A DNA stretch of 64,000 nt from Apostichopus japonicus (taxonomy: Eukaryota > Echinodermata > Holothuroidea > Aspidochirotida > Stichopodidae): positions 15,187,917 through 15,251,916 of the forward strand of contig NC_092571.1 in the NCBI RefSeq assembly GCF_037975245.1, read 5' to 3'. A model generated the notes under the pieces. The model saw only the letters and a program-made list of their open reading frames with translations. It was not told the origin of the DNA and made no database searches. Below are positions 12,174 to 23,450 of the stretch, in pieces. Positions within the stretch are counted from its first letter, which is position 1. Each line of letters begins with the position of its first letter. The translations under genes were made by a program, and so were the position numbers.

Positions 12174-12435
12174 TGTTGGTGTCATGAAAGTTAGATGCAT
12201 GCAACTCGTACTTTCCCCCCTCTTCCTTGATGTGAAATTTCAGATAACAAGCGTGGTATGTAGTCCCACTGCTGCCCACAAGATGGATCTGAAGTCTATA
12301 CTCCTTATTCTTTGTCAGGTAATGTAACTTTTCATTTCCAAGCCAAAACTCATGATCCAGCTGCCCAAACCCATCTTTATAGCTGGCCCAGTTACGATTG
12401 AAGTCGACAGAACCGTTCACACGACGCTGAAAAAC
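12174..12435 (-). CDS. FReD gene 1, exon 4: middle of fibrinogen domain
   Basis: Minus strand, acceptor 'tttcttgcaaag' and donor ACCAACA|GTAAGT; 262 nt, phase 0 in and phase 1 out. It starts VFQRRVNGSVDFNRNWASYK and includes DHEFWLGNEKLHYLT, the most diagnostic stretch of fibrinogen C-terminal domains (V-F-Q-R-R ... F-W-L-G-N-E-x-L-H-x-L-T). The previous exon ends ...HGWT, so the join gives the canonical G-W-T-V-F-Q-R-R. Domain and frame are certain; only the ligand is unknown. Confidence 0.92.
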
Positions 12436-13838
12436 CTTTGCAAGAAAACAAACAAACAAGAACAAATTAAAGGAATACAATAAGAAAAGAAGAAAAATGG
12501 TTAAAGGTCAAAGATTAAATATACCTAGACATTCACGGTTTATTGCGCGGGACAGATGTAAGATTTTACAAAGGAGGTGGTGGTTCTGGGGTCCTTGAAG
12601 CCGACTCCCATGTAAGGGGTGTGGCTCCTTCCTCTGAGAACATAAAAAATTATTTTAGACATAGAATAGTGCATTTCGAGGCATATTTAGGGTTATAAAT
12701 TATGTATTCACACAAGGTTTTTTTAATAACTACTTTTATTTACTGATTTTGTGTTGGTATGGAATTGAAAAAGGAGTGTGGTGTAGAACCTCAAATCCCT
12801 TGATCTGTGCCTGTATTGAAACTATCTACCCATTCCCAAGACTCCATAAAATGTTTCAGGATATTAACATGCGAGATATGTTCCCGACAATACACCAACA
12901 GCCATAGAACTAACGATTAATCACTCAAGGCATGACTTGTGGTATAACTTTAGTGTTGATACGTCATAGTCCAACAAGTATGATACCTTGGGTGCTCTGT
13001 AGTGTTTCTCTGGCTGTTAGGTTTCTAGAAATGCAGCTTTAAAAATTATTCACCTCTGCAATGCTCCTTTAATGCTAAATGGTTGGTAACGTCGGCTCCT
13101 CAGTTCAGGCCCAACATTTAAAAGTTAAGCCATTATTTTTAAATGTATACAATGATCTCAACCAAAAATGTGCTTTTATTTGCAAGTGAACAACAGAGCA
13201 CCCCTACTTAACCTCCTTTCTCCAAACATTTGACAAAATCACAGTAATTTGTTAACCGAGTTCAAAAGCAGCTAGCTAGTCTATGCCTTACGATCTCATA
13301 AGAACAACAGAGCAACATTTGACGACATTCAACATCATTTCTGCTTGACAAATTTGTCATGAGTTGTAGACAATATCTGAGCCTGTTGCTCACAAATTCA
13401 ATCCGGTGGCAAGGTTGTAAGGTTTCAATAAATAATTATCAAAGCAACTTTTCTGATTCCATGAAATGCAATTGATATCCTAGATTCATGATCAAATTCT
13501 CATACCAATGCAGTCCATTACCATTTTTAGTCAAATTTAAATTCAAGTGATGAAAGCAATATTGTAAACAATCCCAATTCCTATTTGTGTTTGATTATTA
13601 TATAATATGCAAAAAAAAAAGAATTTGGGTACATGTTTAGCAATCAAATAAAAATATATATATAAATGAAAAAAATACTGATACCTTGTAAAGTATCGCT
13701 CACTTTAAGTAAAAAATAATGATATAAAGGGAGCGCTCCTTTGATGAATCGCAATGTTAATAGTTAAAGGTTAAACGCCATACTTTTGAAGAAATCGTCG
13801 GATTACTAGCCGAATGCAAAAGTTGCTAGCTAGACTAT

Positions 13839-14679
13839 ATATACTGTCGTGTAATTGTTTCCCTCTATGACGCATATAAGTTTCCGTATTTTAACTTTCA
13901 TATTTTATTATTAACATGCGTTGTAGCACGCCTTTCAACGAGACATACCATCGCGCTGCGGTGCAACCTTGCAGTTCACATTATATATTCAAACGTATAA
14001 CGTTCAGTGGAGATGTTAAGGTATGTTGTTGTTTAGTTGCTTGTCAACGTTTATTTAGCTGTATATTTAATAGGGGAGTGTAAAGTGTAGTTATCCAGCG
14101 TATTATTTGTATTGCGGGCTAGGCTATTATGGTGGGGATTGTTTACACGTGGTTCTGCTTGGTTAGGCCTGTGAGCTCGTTCTTTTATGACCTGATACTG
14201 GTCGAAAGATGTATACAGTTGCTATGAACCTACTTTTTACTTGTTTACCCTAAGTTGTGTATGTATATGCTTATATGCTAAGTTATAAGTTGACCTAGAG
14301 GTTACAGGTTCTAGTCGGCTGAATATTTCTTCCTTTGTTGGCAAGGCTACTGGGAATGTTTTGTCGAATGTTTTGTACGGATGTCCTTAAGTGCCGTAAG
14401 TTTTAAACACATAGTTAAAGGTTACATATAAGTTTCAGTTGGGCTTATTTCACACCGTTATGTGGGGAAAAACTGGTAACCATGTTGTGGCATAATTTTC
14501 TTACTACTTACTAAGTATGCTTTATGCAACTATTTACACTGTTTTCTTCCCTTTTTCCTTTCAGAAATCTTACACAGTTGTTGAATCTAGTTTATAATAA
14601 AGAAAGACAACATATTGCAGCAACGTGTCAAAGACAGAATTTCTCAAATCAATTATTTACATCCATTTCACAACATATA
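13839..14679. mobile_element. Unit 1-specific insert of ~840 bp
   Basis: Unit 2 reads straight from 'gctagctggactat' to 'tccttaaatttccctcccag' (about 44.82..44.85 kb), whereas unit 1 has extra DNA between the same two phrases. No clear terminal inverted repeat or target duplication was found. It could be an insertion in unit 1 or a deletion in unit 2. It carries the candidate two-exon gene listed next. Confidence 0.5.
13916..14597 (+). CDS. Candidate tiny two-exon gene, 45 codons plus stop
   Basis: Plus strand. ATG at 13916, 35 codons (MRCSTPFNETYHRAAVQPCS...), donor GTTAAG|GTATGT at 14021, a 544-nt intron, and a strong acceptor 'cttccctttttcctttcag' ending at 14564. Ten more codons (KSYTVVESSL) and TAA at 14595..14597 follow, overlapped by AATAAA at 14596..14601. 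The phase is 0 on both sides of the intron. The product is short, has no signal peptide and matches no family I know. Good splice sites and a polyadenylation signal next to the stop make a transcript plausible, but so short an ORF may be chance. Confidence 0.3.
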
Positions 14680-14826
14680 CCTTAAATTTCCCTCCCAGCT
14701 CGCCGGTTGAAATGTTGGCATTTCAACACTTTCCTAAAACCACAGAGTTCTTCCCTGTACAAGATAGTATAGATGGAGTTCAGGGTACAGTAAATAACAA
14801 TGGTTGTAAACCTTCTATTTACTTAC

Positions 14827-15009
14827 AGTCCATCCATGTAGGTAGCATAACTTCAAGTTCGGAACAATAACAGTCTCCATATCGCAATAAGCTTCAAAAG
14901 GGCCTTCAGTCCAACCATTAGGTGTGATGTTGTATATGCCACTCATCTTGCACCCAGCTTTGTAGATTGCTGTACAGTCTCTCAGGATACCATTAACAAT
15001 ACTCATTAT
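14827..15009 (-). CDS. FReD gene 1, exon 3: start of fibrinogen domain
   Basis: Minus strand, acceptor 'catttaattccag' and donor GGACT|GTAAGT; 183 nt, phase 0 to phase 0. It reads IMSIVNGILRDCTAIYKAGC, then SGIYNITPNGW, PFEAYCDM and ends HGWT. R-D-C-x(7)-G-C-x(2)-S-G-I-Y-x-I and F-E-x-Y-C-D-M are the standard opening of a FReD. An N-glycosylation sequon (NIT) is visible. The loop before HGWT holds a Cys (LKLCYLHGWT) that is placed differently from the one in gene 2 (NWCRGHGWT), so the extra Cys is not strictly conserved between paralogues. Confidence 0.9.
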
Positions 15010-16261
15010 CTGGAATTAAATGAAGAGTAAGGTTAGCTTGGGAGTTATGATAATGGAGATATTAATGGAAATATAAGGAATAACAAGGCAAGATGAGGGA
15101 TGGTAATTAGAGGAATAGGAACTCGAAAAGAGAGCAATTCAGCAATTGTTTGAAGTTTTTCTTGCTTGATTCTGTTACTAACATACCTTTCATATAAGTT
15201 AATGGCAATGATTAGGTTTCAGTTTCAGTTGATCTATTATTTTCATCTCTGAGGAGGAATATGAGTCACACTACTACAACGAAGGGGAGCAGAAAGATAC
15301 GAGATGAGGAGGCGATTAGTGTGTATGTAGAGAAGATCTTTGACACTTTTGTTACAGGTTGTATCTACAGCTATGCATCCATGGTATGTAACTCTTGTCA
15401 TGCAACTAGTCTACCTGCCTTTGTATTTTATGCTTGCTTTAAATGTTGGCTCTTTTGTATCTGTTTTGTATGTGCCATTTAAATGGTAAGAAAAGAGGGC
15501 AGAGAGGAAAAGGTGGTGGTTGGAATGAAGTAAACGGAGAGTAACCCTCATTTGCCATATAACTTCTCGTATAACCCCGAACACATAACGTACGGTGAAG
15601 GTGCCGGGCAGAGCTTTTTCTGAAACAGATCACCAAGAATACTTATATTCCACGAAGGTGTTAAAGCCAGCACCCTGTTATTGTTGTGAAATGTTGTGAA
15701 AGATTTCAGGAGAACGTCCAAAGTTTGTAGTTCTGTTATGACGTATGACCTGTAATTTCTAGTTTAGTTAATCATTTTCCGAGAAACGTAAAGGAGCTTA
15801 CTTCTACTAGAATATCACCCGGGAAGGATTTGGGGAACACTTTGTTGAAAGCAAGATCACCTATTTACCGTTGGATTTCTGGAGACATGTGGTTCCTCTT
15901 AATATGTTCTGCGATATGCAGGTGATTGTAAATAGAACATTATCAGTGAAATTACTTGATAAATACCTATCGATTTACAACAGGCATTATTACAAATACT
16001 TCCAAGTTTAAACAAGAATTTAAATATTACTAGTAAAACATAATTTGTTGTTTTTGGAATATTAGGTGATGCCGTATAGATAAATGCACATTTTAATTAT
16101 TAATTTTATATTTAATACAAAACAATTCTGTAGTTTTTGGTGTCGATAAAACAGCAGCCAGAAGAAAGGAGAACAGGAGGTTGTCAAAATGGCTTTAATG
16201 TTACATTTTCTAGGACAGTTTTATGACCTTATATTTAATTAGGCCTAAACTAAAAGTTTAC
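15010..16261 (-). other. Intron 2 of FReD gene 1
   Basis: Between heptad exon 2 and FReD exon 3, homologous to 45.16..46.47 kb. A plus-strand frame at 15261..15482 is conserved in unit 2 but looks like ordinary intron similarity (see rejected items). Confidence 0.7.
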
Positions 16262-16650
16262 TGAGCATGCTCCAGCTTTGGCGGTGGTTGCTCCAGCTTT
16301 GTTGGTGGTGGTTGCTCCAGCTTTGTTGGTGGTGGTTGCTCCAGCTTTGGTGTTGGTTGCTCCAGCTTTGGTGTTGGTTGCTCCAGCTTTGGTGGTGGTT
16401 GCTCCAGCTTTGTTGGTGGTGGTTGCTCCAGCTTTGGTGGTGGTTGCTCCAGCTTTGTTGATGGTGGTTGCTCCAGCTTTGGTGTTGGTTGCTACAGCTT
16501 TGGTTGTGGTTGCTCCAGCTTTGGTGGTGGTTGCTCCAGCTTTGGTGGTGGTTGCTCCAGCTTTGGTGGTGGTTGCTCCAGCTTTGGTGGTGGGGGTGTC
16601 AGCTTTTGTGTTGGTGGTTATTGCACCAGCTTTGGGGGCGATGGGGCAAG
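16262..16650 (-). CDS. FReD gene 1, exon 2: Thr-rich heptad (mucin-like) domain
   Basis: Minus strand. The acceptor is excellent ('cccttttcttatcttccttttcaag' is nearly pure pyrimidine) and the donor is TGCTCA|GTAAAC. 389 nt: two bases complete a split codon with the signal-peptide exon (G|CT = Ala), then 129 codons. The frame fixed by both junctions reads ACPIAPKAGAITTNTKAD, then about 17 heptads of TTTKAGA type, ending AGACS. One Cys stands at each edge of the repeat. Dense Thr in a Thr/Ala/Gly/Lys repeat is typical of mucin-like, O-glycosylated stalks, so a rigid, glycosylated spacer before the lectin domain is inferred. The other two minus frames and a plus frame are also open because the 21-bp unit lacks stops, but they do not fit the splice phases. 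Confidence 0.8.
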
Positions 16651-17219
16651 CTTGAAAAGGAAGATAAGAAAAGGGATGAGAGGAGAGGGAAGACGTTTCC
16701 TTTCAAAACTTGTTTTATTTGCATAAATATAATATCACTGTTGTCATCAAACGATAATCATTATTTTCCTATCTATTTGAGGTATTGTTTGAACAATGAA
16801 ATAAAACTGTCTCTACTAAAAGCTATTTCAAGCAAGCTTACTCCCTCTCTCTCATTATTACAAACTTGTTTCTTTCCAAGGAACGGTAGCATGTTTTACA
16901 TATATTAAGACATGATTCACTTTTGTCAATTGTCATTAATCAATTTCCCTCCTAACGTATGATTATCTGCCATTTTCACCTCTTTATTCCCCTCATTGTG
17001 TCTCATACAGTACTATCTTAAAACATTTTTAATTGATATTTCGTCGATTGTTTACATTTTCATCTTCCAAAGATTGTAAAGAAATGGAAACAAAAGGAAA
17101 CCAGAATGCAAAATGCATTGAGGTTTCGATGACTTCAATGCACCAGACTTCTGCTTGTTAGTATAACCAGAACTAGCTGTTACAATGACACTATGGCATG
17201 ATAACACAGGTCAGTCTAC

Positions 17220-17500
17220 TGTACGTGGCTATACACACCTCCATCAAAAACAATAGGGGTCTTGTACTCAATATTATGAATCCACACACAAAGTATTAGA
17301 GGTATCCACGATTTCCATCGTTACATCATGTAAAAGGTTTTTCAGAGTTTGACCTCTGGTGACCTATTGGAGATTTGACCTCACAAGCAATAGGATTCTT
17401 GTACTCAATATGGCAAATCCATATACCATGTATGAAAAGTATCCATGATTTCTACCATGAGAAATCATGTTGTGAAGGTTTTCAGGCCTCGACAAATATT
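17220..17500. repeat. TGACCT-rich interspersed repeat, copy 2
   Basis: Shares 'caataggggtcttgtactcaa', 'atccacacaccaagta' type phrases and 'tttgacctctggtgacct' with the copies at 890..1300 and 18850..19330. Confidence 0.6.
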
Positions 17501-18849
17501 TTTGAAATACTTGCTATTTGGAGACGGTGACTAAAAATCTACTCGCCAAATTCCACTCGCCACTAGGCCTATGATTGTTGGTCAAGTCTCCAAAGTACAG
17601 ATCTGCAACATCAATACTTTCTATGAACAAATGTTAGGCAGTTAGGCAGATGCATGGTGCTACGTAATTGCGCATTAGAAAGTCAGGTTTCTTTGCAGTA
17701 CAATATTAAAACTTTTTCCACCAAAAGTAAGTGTTGAACAATCATAAATCATAAATAAGCAGCTACTGTAGGCCTACTGCAGTGTCTCAAAAAATTAAAA
17801 ATAAAACATCTGTAAAAATACCTACGAAGATAGCTTGGCTTCTGTTACATTAGGGCTCCTCTACTTTACTAGGCATGTACTATACAGAAACTAGGTGTGC
17901 GGGAGACCTATGCATATACAGTACCTCACTGCTACTTTGAACCGCTGCTCAAGTAGAGCAGCGACTTCGTACATTTTCCTAATTATTTATATGGCTTTTA
18001 GCTGCAGATTGATGCGCGAAAAATATCGCTATTACTCCATTTTACTGCCTAAATCAAAGCAATCTTTTACGCAATGATAATCTGAGGTTGTAAGAGCATC
18101 TCTCTTCCAAAATCCTAGCAGTAACAACAGCAAACTTGTCTCGAAACTCCTTAAATTGTTCTATAATTTGCGAATTATGACTGATAGCCAGTAGGAAAAT
18201 TGCCTTAAGAAATAATGAAGGAGAGGTTTTGCCATCTTAAGTGTATTGGTATTCTGACTCGTATTCTTCACGTTGTTGTGTAAACGAACCCTATTCTACC
18301 CAACCGTTGCTGGCCTAGACAACAAGAAATTGCTCACAGGCCTACCCAGGTTTGTTCAAGTTGTCCCATAATCATAAATGTGAGGAAAGTCGAACGTTAC
18401 TTTTAAGGCCTAGCTATGCTGAAACTGGTGGAAGAGACTACACAAATTGCGATCAACAGCCGATCCAGACAAAAGCTTGTGAACTCACTGCCAAACTAAT
18501 ACCGTTTTACACAATTATTTCGATGTGGTCATAGTAAAAAATCTAACTAGACGAACTGTTAGTTTCATAAACGCTGCCTGGTGAAAACGAAACTACATCC
18601 AAGGTGAAATAAATACGACGAAAAACGTCCAATAGAACCGCTGTACTGCAAAGTACACCTTTTTTGCACGCAAAATAAGGCTTCCAAGCGGCACCTTGAA
18701 GCCAATGCAAATTTGGTCCAGCTTTCTGTTTTAGATTCTACGGATGCCCATAGGCTCATCTCCAATTGCCCATAGCCTCCTATTAGTATGAGGCGTAACG
18801 CACATTGGGAGAGACGATAGCTTATAAAACAAGGTTCCACAATTTGGAG

Positions 18850-19330
18850 TCTCGTGACTCCAAATGACCTTTGACCTCAATCAAATTTTGTACTGAACGC
18901 GTACCAACTACATACTAAATATGAGATTCGTCCAACCTTCCCTCCTTGAGTTTTTGTCTTTACTTGAACTTAATGTGGTACTCCTTCACACGCAATACGA
19001 GATTGATCCAAGCTTTCCTTCTTGAGATATCGTGTTTACAAGGTTTACACAATTTGACCTCTAGTGATCTCATATGACCTTTGCCCTCCACCAAAAACAA
19101 TAGGATTCTTCTACTTGCTTTAATGCATCCACATGCCAAGTATGAGAAGTTCCCATGCTTCCTAACTTGAGATATTGTCTTTACAAGGTTTCCACAGTTT
19201 GACCTCTGGTGATCTTAGATGAACTTTAACTTCCACCAAAGCAATAGGGTTCTTCTACTCAATATGGGGCATCTACATGCCAAGTACAAATGGTATCCAT
19301 GATTCCTGTCTTGAAATATTGTGTTTACAA
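18850..19330. repeat. TGACCT-rich interspersed repeat, copy 3
   Basis: Three to four tandem degenerate units of about 120..150 bp, each with a 'tgacctttgacctc' core, a 'ttcttctactcaatatg' phrase and a 'cttgagatattgtgtttaca' phrase. Same family as copies 1 and 2. Confidence 0.65.
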
Positions 19331-19499
19331 GCTGGGCACCACACACACACACACACATTCACACAGTACAACCCCACGCATACACTCTCACAGACCATCA
19401 TGACTGCATAGGTTTCTATTGTCATCAAAACCAAGACTTACCACTAAACGCTTGGCACGAAACGCTGAGAGTAAATATTGAATGTGTACGATATATTTA

Positions 19500-22400
19500 C
19501 CTTCCATAAGTTTATGACATATTTACCAAAATCGTTCATTTGTTTCATTTCAAATTAGAAACGAAGTCAAACAAAGGCAAGCTGTTTTTAGAATTCCATC
19601 TACTTTCATCTCATAAGTTAGAATTCGCATTTTCAACCCTTCTATGATATGATAATTGAACAAGATCAAAAACAAAATGGATGGTAGATATGGAACGTGC
19701 TGTAGGCCCTAGAATAAAAGCCTCCTCTTAATCACACATGTTCGAGGCTGGTGTGGGATTGGAAGTTGGGTTTGGTTGGCATTGGGGTTTGGGTGAAGGT
19801 GACTATAAGGTCGGGATCGATTAGAGGAGGGTTTTTGGAGAAAGCAGAGGTGGGATGGGGAGTGGGGGAGAGGAATGTAAGATGGGAATGGGTATGATAT
19901 GGGTTAAGAGCTCATCTGGAAAAACAAAAGTTTTACCAAGTTCTGACTCTCTTATTGTAGTCATTCTAAGAAATATAGAAGTGCTTACTTCTGTAATAGG
20001 TAGCTGTCATTTAGACTAAGGCCTGCATCAATTTCAAGTAGTTGCACTAAAGAAATTTGAAAGGAAACCTTCATGCAGAGAAGCAATACCATCATATACA
20101 GTATATCTCTGTCTATAGTGATTATGACGTCACTAAAATGTCTCAAACTAGTTTGGAAATGAACAGGTATGCGCCAGATGTCAATCATCTTTTTCACCAT
20201 TTATCTAAAAGACTAACGTACTTGCTTCGTTTCAGGCTGGTGATACAGTAGATAATGGCTGGCTTAACGAAAAGAGAAATATATACTTCAGACTGATAGA
20301 TATCGTATCTCAATGTCCTGTTGCTAACTCTAGATGTGGTTAGTAGCGCAGGCTAGGCTGGTGCGGTACCCCGGGGCCAAGGTAAAGTAATATCGCTGAA
20401 ACCAAACAAGTAACTATTGGTACTAAACCTGCAGACAGTACACCAAACTGGCCCTTTGTGTACATTGTATTAGTGCATATTGCTTATTCATCTAGATGTC
20501 CCATTCTTTTGTCTTCAATCGGGCCGACCAAAATAGTATTAAGGCGATCAGCCCAGTAATGTAAGTAAAATGCCCCCAGTGTACTGTTTAAGGCCCCTGG
20601 GAATAATAAAAACGGGCCCTTCAATTGGAAGTCGGGCCCCACTATAAATTAGATGGATTTAATTGATAGTAAATATCTTGCAGGAATGTTATTATGTGTT
20701 ACTCAGTCTGTTATAATGTATGTTTTGCGTTCATTGCATATAATTAACACAAATCCACTTATAAGACCACCAATGTTATGAAAACATTTCTTCATTGGAT
20801 ACTTAAAGTTCTAGGAAAAATGTTAACACGCAGGGACAGTAGTAAGCTAGGGTTGCATAGCATAGCCTACTCACAATGTGTTATTACATTGTTCTAAAGT
20901 TACTGTGTTTACTTTGACAAAAGCATTGGTATCTTATTAAAACTATTGGAGGACAAGTGTTAAGAAATCATCTGATTTTATTCATTTTAAGTACTGCTCA
21001 GTACAGTTTTCACCTGACACAAAACAATTCAAAAGAAACACTGTCCTTACAAGAGAACGCATGAGAGTGGCATATCCGGGTGAGTAGAGGTGCAAAATAT
21101 TAATAATTGTCCACCCAATATCTAGAATAAATGTAATTAGATAATGTAGTGTCTTGAAAGTTGCCTCCTACCTTTTTAATTAATGGATTAAAGTAACCAA
21201 CTGCTTCAAAGGCGAGCTTTCCATGGCTACATGACATTTTATTCACCAGATTTTAGTGATACCTCCTTTCATAATTTCAAAATGATATTTAGCTCTGTCC
21301 CATCTTTATTGTTATCAAATGATGATCAATATTTTCATATCTATTTGAAGTATTGTTTGAACAACCACAAAAGATTGTCCTGATCAAAGGCAATGTCAAG
21401 CTCCCTCTCTCGCTCTCTCGTTATAGCAAACAATTTATGTTTTCCGTGAATCGGTAACATGTACTTTAGGTCGAGACATCATTATTAACTTTTGCCATTC
21501 TTGATTTTTCCTCCTGTGTAATTAAGGGCCATTTTCACCTCTTTATTTCCCTCATGGTTTCTCATATTATATTAAAACGTTTCTAATCAATATTGTTTTC
21601 ATTTTTCAATTGTCTAAAATCTACATAAAACATTTATGATTGTAAATAAATTGGAGAAAAAGGAAAGAAAGGAGGGTAACAAAAGGAACCAAGGTAACCT
21701 GAAAGAGACTTTACTTTTCATTTCGGCAATAAATGCTAAGATTAAACATTGAACTTGTGCGATTATTTACCTTCAGTAATATATTTCATTTTAAAGACCT
21801 CAAATCAGGAACGAAGTCAAACGAAGGGCAAACCATTATTAGAATTTATACGTACTTTCATCTTGTAAGATATGATTCGTATCAACAACCCTTATTATCC
21901 AAGAGTTGAACAAAACGAAATGATTGATAGATATGGAACTTGGCCTTGCCTACGATACACACCACTCCTTCATGACGCATGTTATGCATACACCAAATTA
22001 AAGCTTGGAGTCCTGAGGTGGATGCTGGGATTGGAAATTGGGTGGATTGACATTGGGGTTGGGAGAAGGTGACTATGAGGTCAGGATAGATTAGAGGAGG
22101 GTTTTGGATGAAGGCAGAGGTGGGGAGGGTGGGGTAGGGAGAGAAGTATGAGATGTAATGTAAGATTGGGTGGGTGTAATATAGATTTATGTTAAAGCTC
22201 ATCTTGCCTGCAGCTCAAATAATTTATCAATTTTTGATACATGGATTCTCTCAAGTTCTGACCTTCTTGGGTTTTCTCAGATATGAAGAAGCTTTTACTT
22301 CTACCAGGGAGTTGTTATCTAGACTATAAGGACTGAATCAATTTAATTAGTTGCACTAAAGAAATTTGAAATGAAATATTGATGCAGCGCAGCAAAACCA

Positions 22401-23450
22401 TCATGTCCCTGTCTATGTTGATTATGACGTCACTAAAATGTCTGAAACGCCATTCTACTTTTAAACATAAATGAAATTTTTCATTTTTTTTAATTACCGC
22501 ATTTCCAAGCAACTAAACATAGCATTTGGATACTTGAAAGTTGTTGTTAGGTAGTTTCAAAGATGTGTTGGAATATGTGTTGGATGTGTAAGAATTGATT
22601 ATTTGTATCCATTCATACATTTCTGTTGTTATTTTTTTTTTCATAATCTCATGTCACTTCTTACTAAATTCACTACAGGTTAGGCCCTATTTGAATTTTA
22701 TCCCTTTAAGAAGTCAATGAAAGTTGTTTGTTTGTCATTTTCATTCAGATAATTTCATTCAGACAGTTTGCTATTAGTCTCAATAGATAGCAACAGCAAC
22801 CGTTAATAGGCTAGCATCGATACACGTGTACAGTATATGAACACATGGTAGGCTGAGCTCATTTTGTTGGTCATTGGCTTGGAAACCAGCTGACCTGTGC
22901 CAGACTTCAAACATCTATTGCACCATTTATACAACAGACTAAAGCATTTGTTTATTTTCAAGCTGACCGGTGATAGATAATGACACGCTTACAGAAAAGA
23001 AAAATAAACACTTCAAATTGGTAGACATAGTCTCTCGATGTACTGTTGTTAACTCTAGATTTGGTCAATAGCGGAGGCTAGGCCGTTGCAGTCTATTGGG
23101 GCAAAAGTAAAGTAATTCCGCCAAAACCAAACAGGTTGGTATTGGTATGAACCTGTGCAGTCAGTAATCCAAAGTGGCCCCATGTCCTTGTTTTAGCGCA
23201 CATTGATTATTCATCTACATATGATGTTCCATTCTTTAATCTACAGTACATCGGGTATAGTATTAAGACGGCCAGCCCGTTTCTAAAATGTCCCCAATGT
23301 ACTGCTTTAGGCCCCTCAGAACAATAAAAAACAGGCCCTTGAATCGAAAGTCAGGCCATATATACAAACTAGATACATTTCACATTTATACATTTATGTA
23401 TACAGATACATCTAGCAGGATCATCACATAAGAGCACCTCGGTTCATCAG
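19500..23450. repeat. Internal duplication within intron 1, two diverged copies
   Basis: The stretch at about 19.55..21.4 kb (phrases 'agttgcactaaagaaatttga', 'gattatgacgtcactaaaat', 'taaagtaat') recurs in order at about 21.8..23.4 kb. Unit 2 shows the same double arrangement at 48.6..50.4 and 50.8..51.8 kb. The internal duplication therefore predates the big tandem duplication. No gene is involved. Confidence 0.6.

Larger units (their letters stand above)
12436..14826 (-). other. Intron 3 of FReD gene 1 (with a private insert)
   Basis: Homologous to unit 2 at 43.46..44.98 kb, except for about 840 bp at 13839..14679 that unit 2 lacks. No FReD exon is hidden here: exon 3 joins exon 4 in frame without it. 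Confidence 0.7.

Noticed and set aside
15261-15482. Frame starting MSHTTTTK, also at 45403..45630
   Set aside because: Conserved only as intron 2 DNA is conserved; amino-acid changes and an indel are not biased to silent sites, and there is no domain.
16267-16908. Plus-strand Leu/Trp-rich and Val/Ala-rich frames over the heptad exon
   Set aside because: Antisense shadows of the 21-bp repeat; no matching splice sites.
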